NCBI GenBank assembly: GCA_020050375.1
Contig: JAGVKR010000318.1
Span: forward strand, 1 to 6,143
Source: Planctomycetales bacterium
Lineage (GTDB): Bacteria > Planctomycetota > Planctomycetia > Planctomycetales > Planctomycetaceae
Length of the DNA: 6,143 bases
Direction: 5' to 3'
Shown here: positions 1 to 5,607 of the stretch, in pieces
Layout: each line of letters opens with the position of its first letter
Position numbering within the stretch: the stretch's first letter is position 1
Made by a program: the position numbers and the translations under genes
Notes under the pieces: model-generated
The model's input: only the letters and a program-made list of their open reading frames with translations
Told to the model about the DNA's origin: nothing
Databases searched by the model: none

Positions 1-1
1 G

Positions 2-715
2 GGTTATAGCAGCTTCGGCGGGCCGGGCTTCGTTCCCAGCGGGGCGCTCGGCGGGTGGGCCCCGGGCGGGACTCCGCAGGTGCTCCCCAACGGCATGGGG
101 CGACTGCTCCGCAAGGGGTCGGACCTGGTGCTGCAGGTTCACTATCATCCCAGCGGCAAGCCCGAATCGGATCAATCGACGATCGGCATCCACTATGTGA
201 AAGTGCCGTCACAGAAAGTCGTTGCCGGCTTGATGGTCCTCGATCGCAGCCTCGATATTCCGGCGGGAGTCGAGAACCATCCGATGGAGCGTTCCTACAC
301 GCTGCCGGCGGACGTCACCCTGGTCGGCATCACCCCGCACATGCACCTGCTCGGGCGTAAAATGGAAGCGACAGCGACGTTCCCCGACGGCCGGACCGAA
401 CCGCTGATCCGCATCAACGACTGGAATTTCAACTGGCAGGACCAATACCTGCTCGAGCAACCGCTGCGTCTTCCCAAAGGAACGCGGCTGGACGTGACCG
501 CCCTCTACGACAACTCGGAGAAGAACCCGCTCAACCCGAATTCGCCCCCGCAGCGTGTGACCTGGGGCGAGCAAACCACGGACGAAATGTTCATTTGCTT
601 CTTTCTGGCAACGACCGACAAACCGCAGAACCTGATGCCGGTGATCGTCGACAACCTGATGAATATGGGCCGAGGTGGCCAGCGACGCGGCGGGGGGCGA
701 TCGCCGGGCAAATGA
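2..715 (+). CDS. Copper type II ascorbate-dependent monooxygenase-like protein, C-terminal part (5' end outside window)
   Basis: The reading frame is open from the left edge to TGA at 713-715, giving 237 residues; the true start lies upstream. The segment resembles the C-terminal catalytic half of peptidylglycine alpha-hydroxylating monooxygenase (PHM)/dopamine beta-monooxygenase. Counting from the first in-window codon, QVHYH (His47) fits the third ligand of the first copper site, HMH (His113, His115) fits the two histidines of the second site, and TDEM (Met196) fits the methionine ligand of that site. The first two histidines of the first site would lie upstream. GGWAPGG near residue 20 is typical of planctomycete proteins that carry this domain behind a redoxin and sometimes a cytochrome c domain. 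Substrate is unknown; export is likely but cannot be seen here. The tail (about residues 218-237) is rich in Gly and Arg and looks disordered. Family assignment is fairly firm; enzymatic activity is inference. Confidence 0.85.
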   Translation, partial: GYSSFGGPGFVPSGALGGWAPGGTPQVLPNGMGRLLRKGSDLVLQVHYHPSGKPESDQSTIGIHYVKVPSQKVVAGLMVLDRSLDIPAGVENHPMERSYTLPADVTLVGITPHMHLLGRKMEATATFPDGRTEPLIRINDWNFNWQDQYLLEQPLRLPKGTRLDVTALYDNSEKNPLNPNSPPQRVTWGEQTTDEMFICFFLATTDKPQNLMPVIVDNLMNMGRGGQRRGGGRSPGK

Positions 716-1162
716 GCCACGGCACCCACGCGACGAAGGCGAAGACTAAGAAGGTGGAACCACGAAAGGCACCAAAGCCCCAGCGCGGCCTCGCATTGCT
801 CAGCCGCAACCGAGACACCACTCAGGACCACGGAAGACACCGAACACACGGAAAAAGAGGGCGGACGAGCGAATAAATCGTACTCGTCATTTTTCTTGTA
901 TTTCTTCCGTGTCTTCGGTGTCTTCCGTGGTCAGTCCACTGTCGCTGATCGAAATCTCCGCGCCGTGCGCCGACTCGTGATGTTCGTAGCACGAAAATAG
1001 AAGCGCCCATGGATCGCAGTCCTATTGGATTGGCCCGCGATATTGGTCGTATCCTCAATACCTTCGATTTCTTTTCGACACTTTATCACCTAAACTTTTT
1101 TTCATGTCGTTCGTGTATTTTGCGGTTTCTACGACACGTTGAAACGGCGATCCATTGAAGTC
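716..1162. other. Intergenic gap with interspersed short-period repeats
   Basis: This gap of about 450 bp holds no credible gene. ORFs crossing it translate the repeats themselves. It contains a degenerate ACCACGAAAGGCACCAAAG element (759-777), the long inverted repeat at 826-932, and a degraded relative (roughly 1100-1132, with TTCATGTCG and TTCGTGTAT units) just before the cupin gene. The stretch 933-1090 is unique sequence. A T-run at 1096-1102 precedes the last repeat. I found no convincing -35/-10 pair for the cupin gene and no U-tailed terminator for the upstream gene. Confidence 0.6.
826..932. repeat. Long inverted repeat built of 9-bp units
   Basis: The left arm 826-856 and right arm 902-932 are reverse complements at 29 of 31 positions by hand alignment, separated by 45 bp. 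The right arm contains three consecutive 9-mers, CTTCCGTGT, CTTCGGTGT and CTTCCGTGG (904-930), and the left arm carries the complementary units. Inside the spacer, GACGAG (864-869) and CTCGTC (883-888) can form a smaller inner stem. No U-run follows the outer stem on either strand, so it does not look like a standard intrinsic terminator. It is better read as an interspersed repeat able to form a cruciform or a long RNA hairpin. Confidence 0.85.
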
Positions 1163-1564
1163 ATGTATTCTCGCATGAATCACACTCAGCCCGCATCTGC
1201 AGCATCGACCGGTCCGACGCTCGTTCGTCACGAAGGGCATACGCCGCGCGAGCGGAGCGCTTGCGGCTGGCGCGACCGGCTCATCAGCCGTGAAGACGCG
1301 CCGCTCGATCCCGCGGCGTGGGCCCATGCCGTCGATATCGACGGCGCGAAGCTGCACTATCACAAGCGCTCGACCGAGCTGTATTACGTGCTCGACGGAG
1401 CGGGGAGCGTCAGCCTCGACGGCGTTGACTACGCGGTCGAGAAGGGTTCGCTGGTTCACATCCCGCCAGGCGTCGTCCACGGAGCCAAAGGGCGGATGCG
1501 CGTGCTGGTCGTTGGAATCCCCGACATCGCCGAGGATGATTACTTCGAGGTCGGCGTCGCGTGA
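1163..1564 (+). CDS. Small single-domain cupin protein
   Basis: This encodes 133 residues with one conserved cupin barrel. Cupin motif 1 reads H-x-H-x4-E-x6-G with His65, His67, Glu72 and Gly79. Motif 2 reads G-x5-P-x-G-x2-H with Gly95, Pro101, Gly103 and His106. These residues would bind one divalent metal (Fe, Mn, Ni or Zn). The usual Asn at the end of motif 2 is replaced by Gly110. Length fits a stand-alone Cupin_2 protein. The first 30 residues are Ser/Ala/Thr-rich and not obviously part of the fold. The start is uncertain: ATG at 1163 is used, ATG at 1175 is equally possible, and neither has a good Shine-Dalgarno. No signal peptide is visible, so it is probably cytoplasmic. The substrate cannot be told from sequence; the fold serves sugar isomerases, dioxygenases and sensors. 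The gene converges on the CoA-transferase with 9 bp between the stop codons. Confidence 0.85.
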   Translation: MYSRMNHTQPASAASTGPTLVRHEGHTPRERSACGWRDRLISREDAPLDPAAWAHAVDIDGAKLHYHKRSTELYYVLDGAGSVSLDGVDYAVEKGSLVHIPPGVVHGAKGRMRVLVVGIPDIAEDDYFEVGVA

Positions 1565-1573
1565 GACCCGGGG

Positions 1574-2761
1574 TCACACCACGCCGGCGTCGCGCAGCTT
1601 CTGCACATCGGCGGGAGCGAGTGACAGCAACTCGTGGAAGACTTCGTCGGTGTGCTCGCCCAATAGCGGCGGTGGGCGGAGCGGAGATGCGCCGGCGTGC
1701 TGCAGCTTCACCGGTGAGCCAGCCAGCTTCAGTCGACCGATCGTGGGGTGCGAGACTTCCCGCAGCATGTCGCGGGCGGTCGTTTGCGGATCGGCGAACG
1801 CCCGATCGATCGAATTCACCGCGCCGCAGGGAATGCCGGCTGCTTCGAGAGCCGTGATCCAGTCTGCGACGGAGCGCTCGGCGATGATCGACTTCACTAT
1901 CGGCAAGAGCGCACCGCGATGCTCGACGCGCCCGGCGTTCGTGGCGAAGCGCGGATCGGCCGCCAGATCGGAGCGACCGACCAGGTCGCAGAACCGGCGG
2001 AACTGGGTGTCGTTGCCGACGGCGACGATCACCGAGCCATCACTGGCCTCGAACGCCTGATAAGGAACGATATTCGGATGGGCCGTCCCCTGTCGCCGGG
2101 GTACTTCACCCGAGAGGAGATAGTTCTGACCGACATTGGCCAGCCACGACAAAGTCGTGTCGAACAGCGCCAGGTCGATCCGCTCGCCGCGCCCCGTTTT
2201 TTCGCGCGCGTACAGGGCGGCGAGAATCGCCTGGCTGGCATACAGCCCTGCCGTGATGTCGGAGATCGCGACCCCCAGTTTCGTCGGGGGCCCCTCCGGC
2301 TCGCCGGTGATGCTCATGACCCCCGCGAGCGCCTGGATCATGATGTCGTATCCCGGCTCGTCGCGGCGCGGGCCGGTCTGTCCGAATCCGGTCAGGCTGC
2401 AAAATATGAGCTTGGGATTACGCCGCGACAGATCCTCATAGCCCAGGCCCCATTCGTCGAGCGTTCCGGGCAGGAAATTCTCGACGAGCACATCCGATTG
2501 CTCCGCCAGTTTCGCCGCCAGTTCGCGCCCCTCTGGCGACTTGAGATTGAGCGTCACACCCCGCTTGTTGCGGTTGCAGCAGAGATAGTAGGCGCTTTCA
2601 CCAGCCGCGAAGGGAGGGCCCCATTGCCGCGTGTCGTCTCCCGCGCCCGGGCGTTCGACTTTAATGACGTCGGCCCCCAGGTCTCCCAGGAGCATCGTGC
2701 AATAGGGGCCCGCAAGGATCCGCGACAGATCGAGCACACGCACGTTTTCAAGCGGCAACAT
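1574..2761 (-). CDS. Class III CoA-transferase (CaiB/BaiF family)
   Basis: This encodes 395 residues, the usual length for family III CoA-transferases, which move CoA between carboxylic acids through an enzyme-bound aspartyl-CoA anhydride. The N-terminus has the family signature: LSRILAGPYCTMLLGDLGAD at about 12-31, then VIKVERP. The block RNKRGVTLNL lies at 64-73, LVENFLPG at 92-99 and TGFGQTGP at 124-131. The catalytic Asp is very probably Asp168 in GVAISDITAG, matching Asp169 of formyl-CoA transferase. YDIMIQALAG precedes it and the C-terminus has the LGEHTDEV motif. I chose ATG at 2761 because homologues begin immediately before LENVRVLDLSR; an upstream GTG at 2812 would add 17 residues reaching toward the repeat hairpin. 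No clear Shine-Dalgarno is seen. The protein is cytoplasmic. Substrate (formyl, succinyl, carnitinyl, mesaconyl or other) cannot be assigned, and no partner acyl-CoA enzyme is nearby. Confidence 0.93.
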   Translation of the reverse strand: MLPLENVRVLDLSRILAGPYCTMLLGDLGADVIKVERPGAGDDTRQWGPPFAAGESAYYLCCNRNKRGVTLNLKSPEGRELAAKLAEQSDVLVENFLPGTLDEWGLGYEDLSRRNPKLIFCSLTGFGQTGPRRDEPGYDIMIQALAGVMSITGEPEGPPTKLGVAISDITAGLYASQAILAALYAREKTGRGERIDLALFDTTLSWLANVGQNYLLSGEVPRRQGTAHPNIVPYQAFEASDGSVIVAVGNDTQFRRFCDLVGRSDLAADPRFATNAGRVEHRGALLPIVKSIIAERSVADWITALEAAGIPCGAVNSIDRAFADPQTTARDMLREVSHPTIGRLKLAGSPVKLQHAGASPLRPPPLLGEHTDEVFHELLSLAPADVQKLRDAGVV

Positions 2762-2813
2762 ATGGCAGCCATGCTCGTAGGCAATGGGTTTGATCGATAA
2801 CCACGTCCACACT

Positions 2814-2881
2814 CAGGTGACAGGCATCAGGCGACAGGAATCAGAGAGTGCCACTGACGCCTGATGCCTGCCTCCTGACGC
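2814..2881. repeat. Two facing arrays of 7-bp repeats forming a hairpin
   Basis: The left array (2814-2841) has four consecutive heptamers each beginning CAG, for example CAGGTGA, CAGGCAT and CAGGCGA. The right array (2854-2881) has four heptamers each beginning CTG: CTGACGC, CTGATGC, CTGCCTC, CTGACGC. Read on the opposite strand the left units match the right consensus CTGAYGC. The two arrays form a perfect 13-bp stem (2821-2833 with 2858-2870), and TCAG/CTGA inside the loop can pair further. The repeat lies in the 128-bp gap between the glycosylase and CoA-transferase genes. There is no U-run, so attenuation or RNA stability effects are possible but unproven. Confidence 0.85.
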
Positions 2882-2889
2882 CTTGGTCC

Positions 2890-3630
2890 TCATCGGGAGT
2901 CGCGCGACTTATCACGCCGAGGCGCAGCCGATCCACGCTTCGCCTTCGGTTCGCATTCTAATAAAACCCGTGCGCGCGCGAATACCGCATCGAGCATCGG
3001 TTCCGTCAGGCGCCCCGTGAACGTGTTCTGCTGACTGGGATGAAAGCTCCCCAGCAGCGTTCGACCATCCCCCAATTCGACCTCGGCGGCGTGACCAAAC
3101 TTCGGCAGCGGTCCCGGCCACCACTCGCGTCGGCGGGCCTCATCGATCACCGTCCGCCAGCCGATCCCCCCCAGCGCCACGAAGACCTTCACCGGCAGCA
3201 GATCGACGGTTTGGGCGAACCACTCGCGGCACGCTTCGATTTCGTCCGGCGTCGGCTTGTTGTCGGGCGGCGCACAGTGGCACGTCGCCGTGATCGCACA
3301 GTCGACCAGTTGCAACCCGTCATCGGGACTCTCGGAATGGAGTTGATTCGCGAACCCCGCCTTGAACAGCGCCTGGTACAGCCACTCGCCGCTGCGATCA
3401 CCGGTGAACATCCGCCCGGTCCGGTTGGCGCCGTGAGCGGCGGGCGCCAGTCCGACAATCAGCAACCGCCCCTCCGGATCACCGAAGTTGGGAACCGGTT
3501 TCCCCCAGTAGTCCTGATCGCGATAAGCGCGGCGCTTCTCAATGGCCACTTGTCGGCAATGGTCGCGCAGCCGCGGGCAGCGCCGGCAGGCGACGATCCG
3601 GCGATTGAGCTGTTCCCACGGAGTCACCAT
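2890..3630 (-). CDS. Family 5 uracil-DNA glycosylase (UDGb)
   Basis: This encodes 246 residues with the hallmarks of UDGb, the Fe-S uracil-DNA glycosylase described from Thermus and archaea. It excises uracil, and in some members hypoxanthine, from DNA to start base excision repair in the cytoplasm. The active-site block is [19 protein letters not shown] starting at residue 60, in which the polar catalytic Asp of family 4 enzymes is replaced by Ala, as is typical for family 5. The second motif is [11 protein letters not shown], starting at His197. Likely [4Fe-4S] ligands are Cys15, Cys18, Cys119 and Cys134; Cys25, Cys111 and Cys117 are extra. The last 20 or so residues are basic and probably disordered. 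ATG at 3630 is chosen because GGGAG lies 6 nt upstream; an adjacent TTG at 3633 is less likely. It precedes the CoA-transferase on the same strand but a 128-bp repeat-bearing gap argues against tight coupling. Confidence 0.93.
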   Translation of the reverse strand: MVTPWEQLNRRIVACRRCPRLRDHCRQVAIEKRRAYRDQDYWGKPVPNFGDPEGRLLIVGLAPAAHGANRTGRMFTGDRSGEWLYQALFKAGFANQLHSESPDDGLQLVDCAITATCHCAPPDNKPTPDEIEACREWFAQTVDLLPVKVFVALGGIGWRTVIDEARRREWWPGPLPKFGHAAEVELGDGRTLLGSFHPSQQNTFTGRLTEPMLDAVFARARVLLECEPKAKRGSAAPRRDKSRDSR

Positions 3631-3636
3631 CAATCG

Positions 3637-3641
3637 CTCCC
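3637..3641 (-). promoter_or_regulatory. Ribosome binding site of the UDGb gene
   Basis: On the minus strand GGGAG sits 6 nt before ATG at 3630. It decides the start in favour of that ATG over the adjacent upstream TTG. Confidence 0.6.
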
Positions 3642-3706
3642 GTACAACCCCACTTGTGCCGATCGCGGGACCGGCGGTTGAGGAGTGTTATATCGTGGAA
3701 CAAAAG

Positions 3707-3734
3707 GATTCGGGATTCAGCATTCGGGATTCAG
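3707..3734. repeat. 7-bp tandem array, GATTCGG/GATTCAG type
   Basis: There are four consecutive heptamers: GATTCGG, GATTCAG, CATTCGG, GATTCAG. The units alternate in the sixth base. The array lies 77 bp upstream of the glycosylase start, so it may be in or near that gene's promoter. Confidence 0.8.
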
Positions 3735-3766
3735 GGGAAATTGAGGATTGCGTCGTGGTGGCGTGA

Positions 3767-3794
3767 ACTGCGCACAGAGTATTCAGTACACAGT
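3767..3794. repeat. 7-bp tandem array, ACAGAGT/ATTCAGT type
   Basis: There are four degenerate heptamers: ACTGCGC, ACAGAGT, ATTCAGT, ACACAGT, three of which end in AGT. It starts 32 bp after the neighbouring GATTCGG array and has a different sequence but the same 7-bp period. The match between units is weaker than in the other arrays, so this call is less certain. Confidence 0.5.
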
Positions 3795-4033
3795 TCGAAA
3801 TCCGCGGGGTCCCGCAAATCCACCACCCCCACTGCCCCGTGAATGCTCAATTCCCGATCCTTCCCTACCGACCGGCACGTTGTTTGCGGAACACATCCCG
3901 TCAGCACGACCGAAATTCTCGGGAACGCGGGATTCCACGGGGCATGCGCGAGCACGGCACGGCAATCCCGGTTGAAAATTGTCCAAATGACAAACCACGG
4001 AACGCGGCTCAGTGCCGTACCCATCAACGCATC

Positions 4034-4062
4034 TTGTTCTCCCGGAAGTCGATTGTTAAAAC
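4034..4062 (+). promoter_or_regulatory. Weak sigma70-like promoter candidate for the haem protein gene
   Basis: TTGTTC (4034-4039) and TAAAAC (4057-4062) are separated by 17 bp, matching 3 of 6 and 4 of 6 consensus bases. If real, transcription would begin near 4069, giving a leader of roughly 117 nt that contains the palindrome at 4083-4101. The match is modest and could be chance. Confidence 0.25.
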
Positions 4063-4077
4063 ATGCATCATCTGGTG

Positions 4078-4107
4078 CCGGAGCAAACGATGGTCGTTTG
4101 CCGCCGG
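4078..4107. promoter_or_regulatory. Perfect 8-3-8 palindrome, possible operator or leader hairpin
   Basis: GCAAACGA (4083-4090), TGG, TCGTTTGC (4094-4101) is an exact inverted repeat. CCGG at 4078-4081 and CCGG at 4104-4107 extend the stem across a small asymmetric bulge. It lies about 85 bp before the haem protein ATG. The symmetry and size suit a dimeric regulator site; the same bases would also fold as an RNA hairpin. No regulator gene is adjacent. Confidence 0.45.
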
Positions 4108-4172
4108 AGACCTGTCAGCCAGTGTTCAGGGATTATCCCGACGATCACACACCAGAATTCAATCGTTTCTCA

Positions 4173-4178
4173 CGGAGG
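4173..4178 (+). promoter_or_regulatory. Strong ribosome binding site of the haem protein gene
   Basis: CGGAGG is followed 7 nt later by ATG at 4186. It is the best Shine-Dalgarno in the window. It fixes the start here and not at in-frame codons further upstream. Confidence 0.8.
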
Positions 4179-4185
4179 TTTGCCC

Positions 4186-4560
4186 ATGCGTCGCGTTTAC
4201 CCGATTGCACTGCTGTCGCTGGCGGTCATTACCGGCGGAATAATTTCCGTGCTGCGCGCCGCCGACGAGAAGCCCAAATACACGATCAAGGACGTGATGA
4301 AGGAACATAAGAAGGGGGCCTTGAAGGATAAGGTGATCGACGGTAAGGCCACGCCCGAAGAGAAAAAGAAGCTCGTCGAGATGTACGAAGCGATGGGCAA
4401 GGACAAGCCGCCACGGGGCGAGGCCGCCAACTGGAAAAAGCTCAACGATGCGTTGATTAAGGCCGCCAAAGAGGTCGAAGCCGGCAAAGAGGGGGGTGCT
4501 GATGCCCTTAAGAAAGCCGTTAATTGCACCGAGTGCCATAAGGACCACAAGCCGAAGTAG
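4186..4560 (+). CDS. Small exported haem c-binding protein (cytochrome c'-like)
   Basis: This encodes 124 residues. Residues 1-25 form a signal peptide: two Arg, a hydrophobic core to about residue 22, and a cleavage region at LRAADEK. The mature part is about 99 residues, Lys/Glu/Ala-rich and predicted mostly helical. It ends in CTECH (Cys114, Cys117, His118), a CxxCH covalent haem c site six residues from the C-terminus. A single C-terminal CxxCH on a helical protein is the arrangement of cytochrome c', though this mature protein is shorter than the typical 125-130 residues and the YTIKDVM...HKKG and KPPRGEAANWK segments recall a family common in planctomycetes. It should act in the periplasm, carrying electrons or binding a small ligand; no redox partner is adjacent. 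The gene appears monocistronic, with its own ribosome binding site and terminator. Haem attachment is well supported, the class less so. Confidence 0.85.
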   Translation: MRRVYPIALLSLAVITGGIISVLRAADEKPKYTIKDVMKEHKKGALKDKVIDGKATPEEKKKLVEMYEAMGKDKPPRGEAANWKKLNDALIKAAKEVEAGKEGGADALKKAVNCTECHKDHKPK

Positions 4561-4593
4561 TGCCAAGGCGCTCGATCGTCGGTATTCGAATCG

Positions 4594-4626
4594 ACAACCT
4601 GCGGAATTTCCTCCGCAGGTTGTTTT
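4594..4626 (+). terminator. Intrinsic terminator of the haem protein gene
   Basis: A perfect 12-bp stem is formed by ACAACCTGCGGA (4594-4605) and TCCGCAGGTTGT (4612-4623), with a 6-nt loop, and the T-run spans 4623-4626. It starts 34 bp after the stop codon. The other strand lacks a T-run, so it probably acts mainly on the plus strand. Confidence 0.88.
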
Positions 4627-4684
4627 CGTTGAAGCGTTGTTGATCCTCCACGGACTGCTGCAACTCTCGCCCGCTTCGACGTCG

Positions 4685-5251
4685 TCAATTCAAATCCGGT
4701 TTGCCGCGGACGCCCCGAACCAACGGGTTCGTCTTCTGGTAATCGCTCATCGCGAGTTCCCAGATGGAGTACGGTTCGGAATGAAAGACGTAGTCGGACC
4801 TGGCCGGCAGCACGAGCCAGTCGTTGCGGCTCAATTCGCCCTCAAGCTGGTCGGGGGCCCAGCCGGCGCAACCGAAGTACACGCGGTACTTCAAGTCTGA
4901 TTCGGGGTCCGTGGCCCGCTCGACCACCTGCTCGAACGTCTCGGGACTGTTGCCGACGTAGAGCCCGTCGATGATCGGCGTCTCTCCCCCGTCGAGCTCG
5001 GCCGCGTTGTGCAACACAAACAGCGCGTTGCGTTCAACCGGCCCCCCGACGTGGACCATTTCCCCCGTTTCGGGGATTTCAAAATGCTTTTCGAGGGCCT
5101 GCGCGATCGTCAACCCGGACGGACGATTCACGACGACCCCCATCGCCCCATCGGAGCCGTGACCGACGATCAGCACGACGGTCTGATAGAAGTTCGGGTC
5201 GCGCATCGCGCGTCCGGCGATCAGGAATTGTCCGCGTAAGGATTCTGACAT
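4685..5251 (-). CDS. yqgE: YqgE/AlgH family protein
   Basis: This encodes 188 residues, the usual length for the YqgE/AlgH (DUF179) family. The signature is complete: GQFLIAGRAMRDPNFYQTVV (8-27), then VGHGSDGAMGVVVNRP (29-44), GGPV (69-72) and FGCAGWAPDQLEGEL (126-140). The family is widespread and cytoplasmic. Its biochemical role is not settled; AlgH was originally linked to alginate regulation in Pseudomonas, and yqgE often neighbours the Holliday-junction resolvase homologue yqgF in proteobacteria, which is not the case here. ATG at 5251 is chosen because it places the conserved block at the usual distance; a TTG at 5275 would add eight residues. Only a weak GAG-type ribosome binding site is seen. 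The gene is convergent with the haem protein and divergent from the sialidase-like gene, so it stands alone. Confidence 0.95.
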   Translation of the reverse strand: MSESLRGQFLIAGRAMRDPNFYQTVVLIVGHGSDGAMGVVVNRPSGLTIAQALEKHFEIPETGEMVHVGGPVERNALFVLHNAAELDGGETPIIDGLYVGNSPETFEQVVERATDPESDLKYRVYFGCAGWAPDQLEGELSRNDWLVLPARSDYVFHSEPYSIWELAMSDYQKTNPLVRGVRGKPDLN

Positions 5252-5599
5252 CGGCTCGCAATCGCAACGAAACAAGCGCGCATTCTACCCTCATTATAGG
5301 CGCGCGGGCCGGGCTTCGGGAGGAGAGACTGGAACGGATCAACCTCGTTTTCTGCGACTTCACCGAGGACAGGTTCCCGCACCGCTGCGAACGGCTGGCG
5401 CAGGCCGAAGGCTGCTCTTTCATTTCGTGGTTGAAGCCCGATTCGGTTTGGACTGACGGACGCGAGGCCGCGCCGGGGATTTCGTCCCGTGATGTCGGTT
5501 GACGCCTCCTCCGCCATGCGCAACCATACAAGCCCGGAGCGCCTGCGGCCTGCTTGACCCCACCAGCGGCGCGTCACAAACGGAGGCAAATGCGCGCTC
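5252..5599. other. Divergent intergenic gap between yqgE and the sialidase-like gene
   Basis: This is about 348 bp without a supported gene. Besides the yqgE -10 box it contains a short TTTCATTTCGTGGTT element near 5418-5432 that resembles, in reverse complement, the ACCACGAAAGG element at 759-777. A weak CAAGC/GCTTG inverted repeat (5529-5533 / 5552-5556) is also present. A plus-strand frame open from about 5311 to 5502 has no ATG, GTG or TTG at its beginning and no recognisable content, so it is not called. No obvious promoter for the rightmost gene was found. Confidence 0.5.
5293..5298 (-). promoter_or_regulatory. -10 box (TATAAT) for yqgE
   Basis: On the minus strand there is an exact TATAAT about 42 bp upstream of the yqgE ATG, in a very GC-rich setting where it stands out. 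The position 17 bp further upstream reads TCCCGA, a poor -35. Transcription would begin near 5286 with a leader of about 35 nt. Confidence 0.45.
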
Positions 5600-5607
5600 A
5601 TGATTGA
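5582..5607 (+). promoter_or_regulatory. GGAGG site and five-codon mini-ORF overlapping the next start
   Basis: GGAGG at 5582-5586 lies only 3 nt before ATG 5590 and 13 nt before ATG 5600. The first ATG opens a five-codon frame (MRAHD) that ends at TGA 5605-5607, eight bases inside the sialidase-like gene. The larger gene can only start at 5600 because its frame has a stop at 5555-5557 and no other start codon between. The arrangement could allow translational coupling, or the distant GGAGG may simply serve 5600. Confidence 0.35.

Larger units (their letters stand above)
3631..4185. other. Divergent intergenic gap of 555 bp
   Basis: This gap separates the divergent glycosylase and haem protein genes. 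ORFs crossing it overlap one another in several frames and have no recognisable content, so I treat it as non-coding. It holds two heptamer arrays (3707-3734 and 3767-3794), a 7-bp inverted repeat (CGGGATT 3928-3934 with AATCCCG 3964-3970), a weak promoter candidate (4034-4062), a strong palindrome (4083-4101) and the ribosome binding site of the haem protein. The stretch 3795-4030 is otherwise featureless to me. Confidence 0.6.

Noticed and set aside
826..932. Reading the inverted repeat as an intrinsic terminator or as IS terminal repeats
   Set aside because: No T-run follows the stem on either strand, the 45-bp spacer is too short for a transposase, and no target-site duplication was seen at the edges.
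822..1058. Minus-strand ORF of 78 codons
   Set aside because: Much of it is translation of the 9-bp repeat and inverted-repeat arms, so it is a by-product of the repeat.
1748..2800. Open plus-strand frame of about 350 codons opposite the CoA-transferase
   Set aside because: It is the antisense shadow of a gene with a full set of family motifs. The translation is Arg-rich and matches no family I recognise; long antisense frames are expected in GC-rich DNA.
2814..3794. CRISPR array
   Set aside because: The repeats are 7 bp, contiguous and without unique spacers, and no cas gene is in the window.
3839..4310. Overlapping plus-strand ORFs of 134-155 codons upstream of and into the haem protein gene
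   Set aside because: They run in frames other than the gene, have no ribosome binding site or conserved content, and overlap the palindrome and leader region.
5311..5502. Plus-strand open stretch of about 63 codons with coding-like third positions between yqgE and the sialidase-like gene
   Set aside because: No ATG, GTG or TTG opens it, there is no ribosome binding site in front of a usable start, and the translation matches nothing I know. It might be a gene remnant but this cannot be supported.
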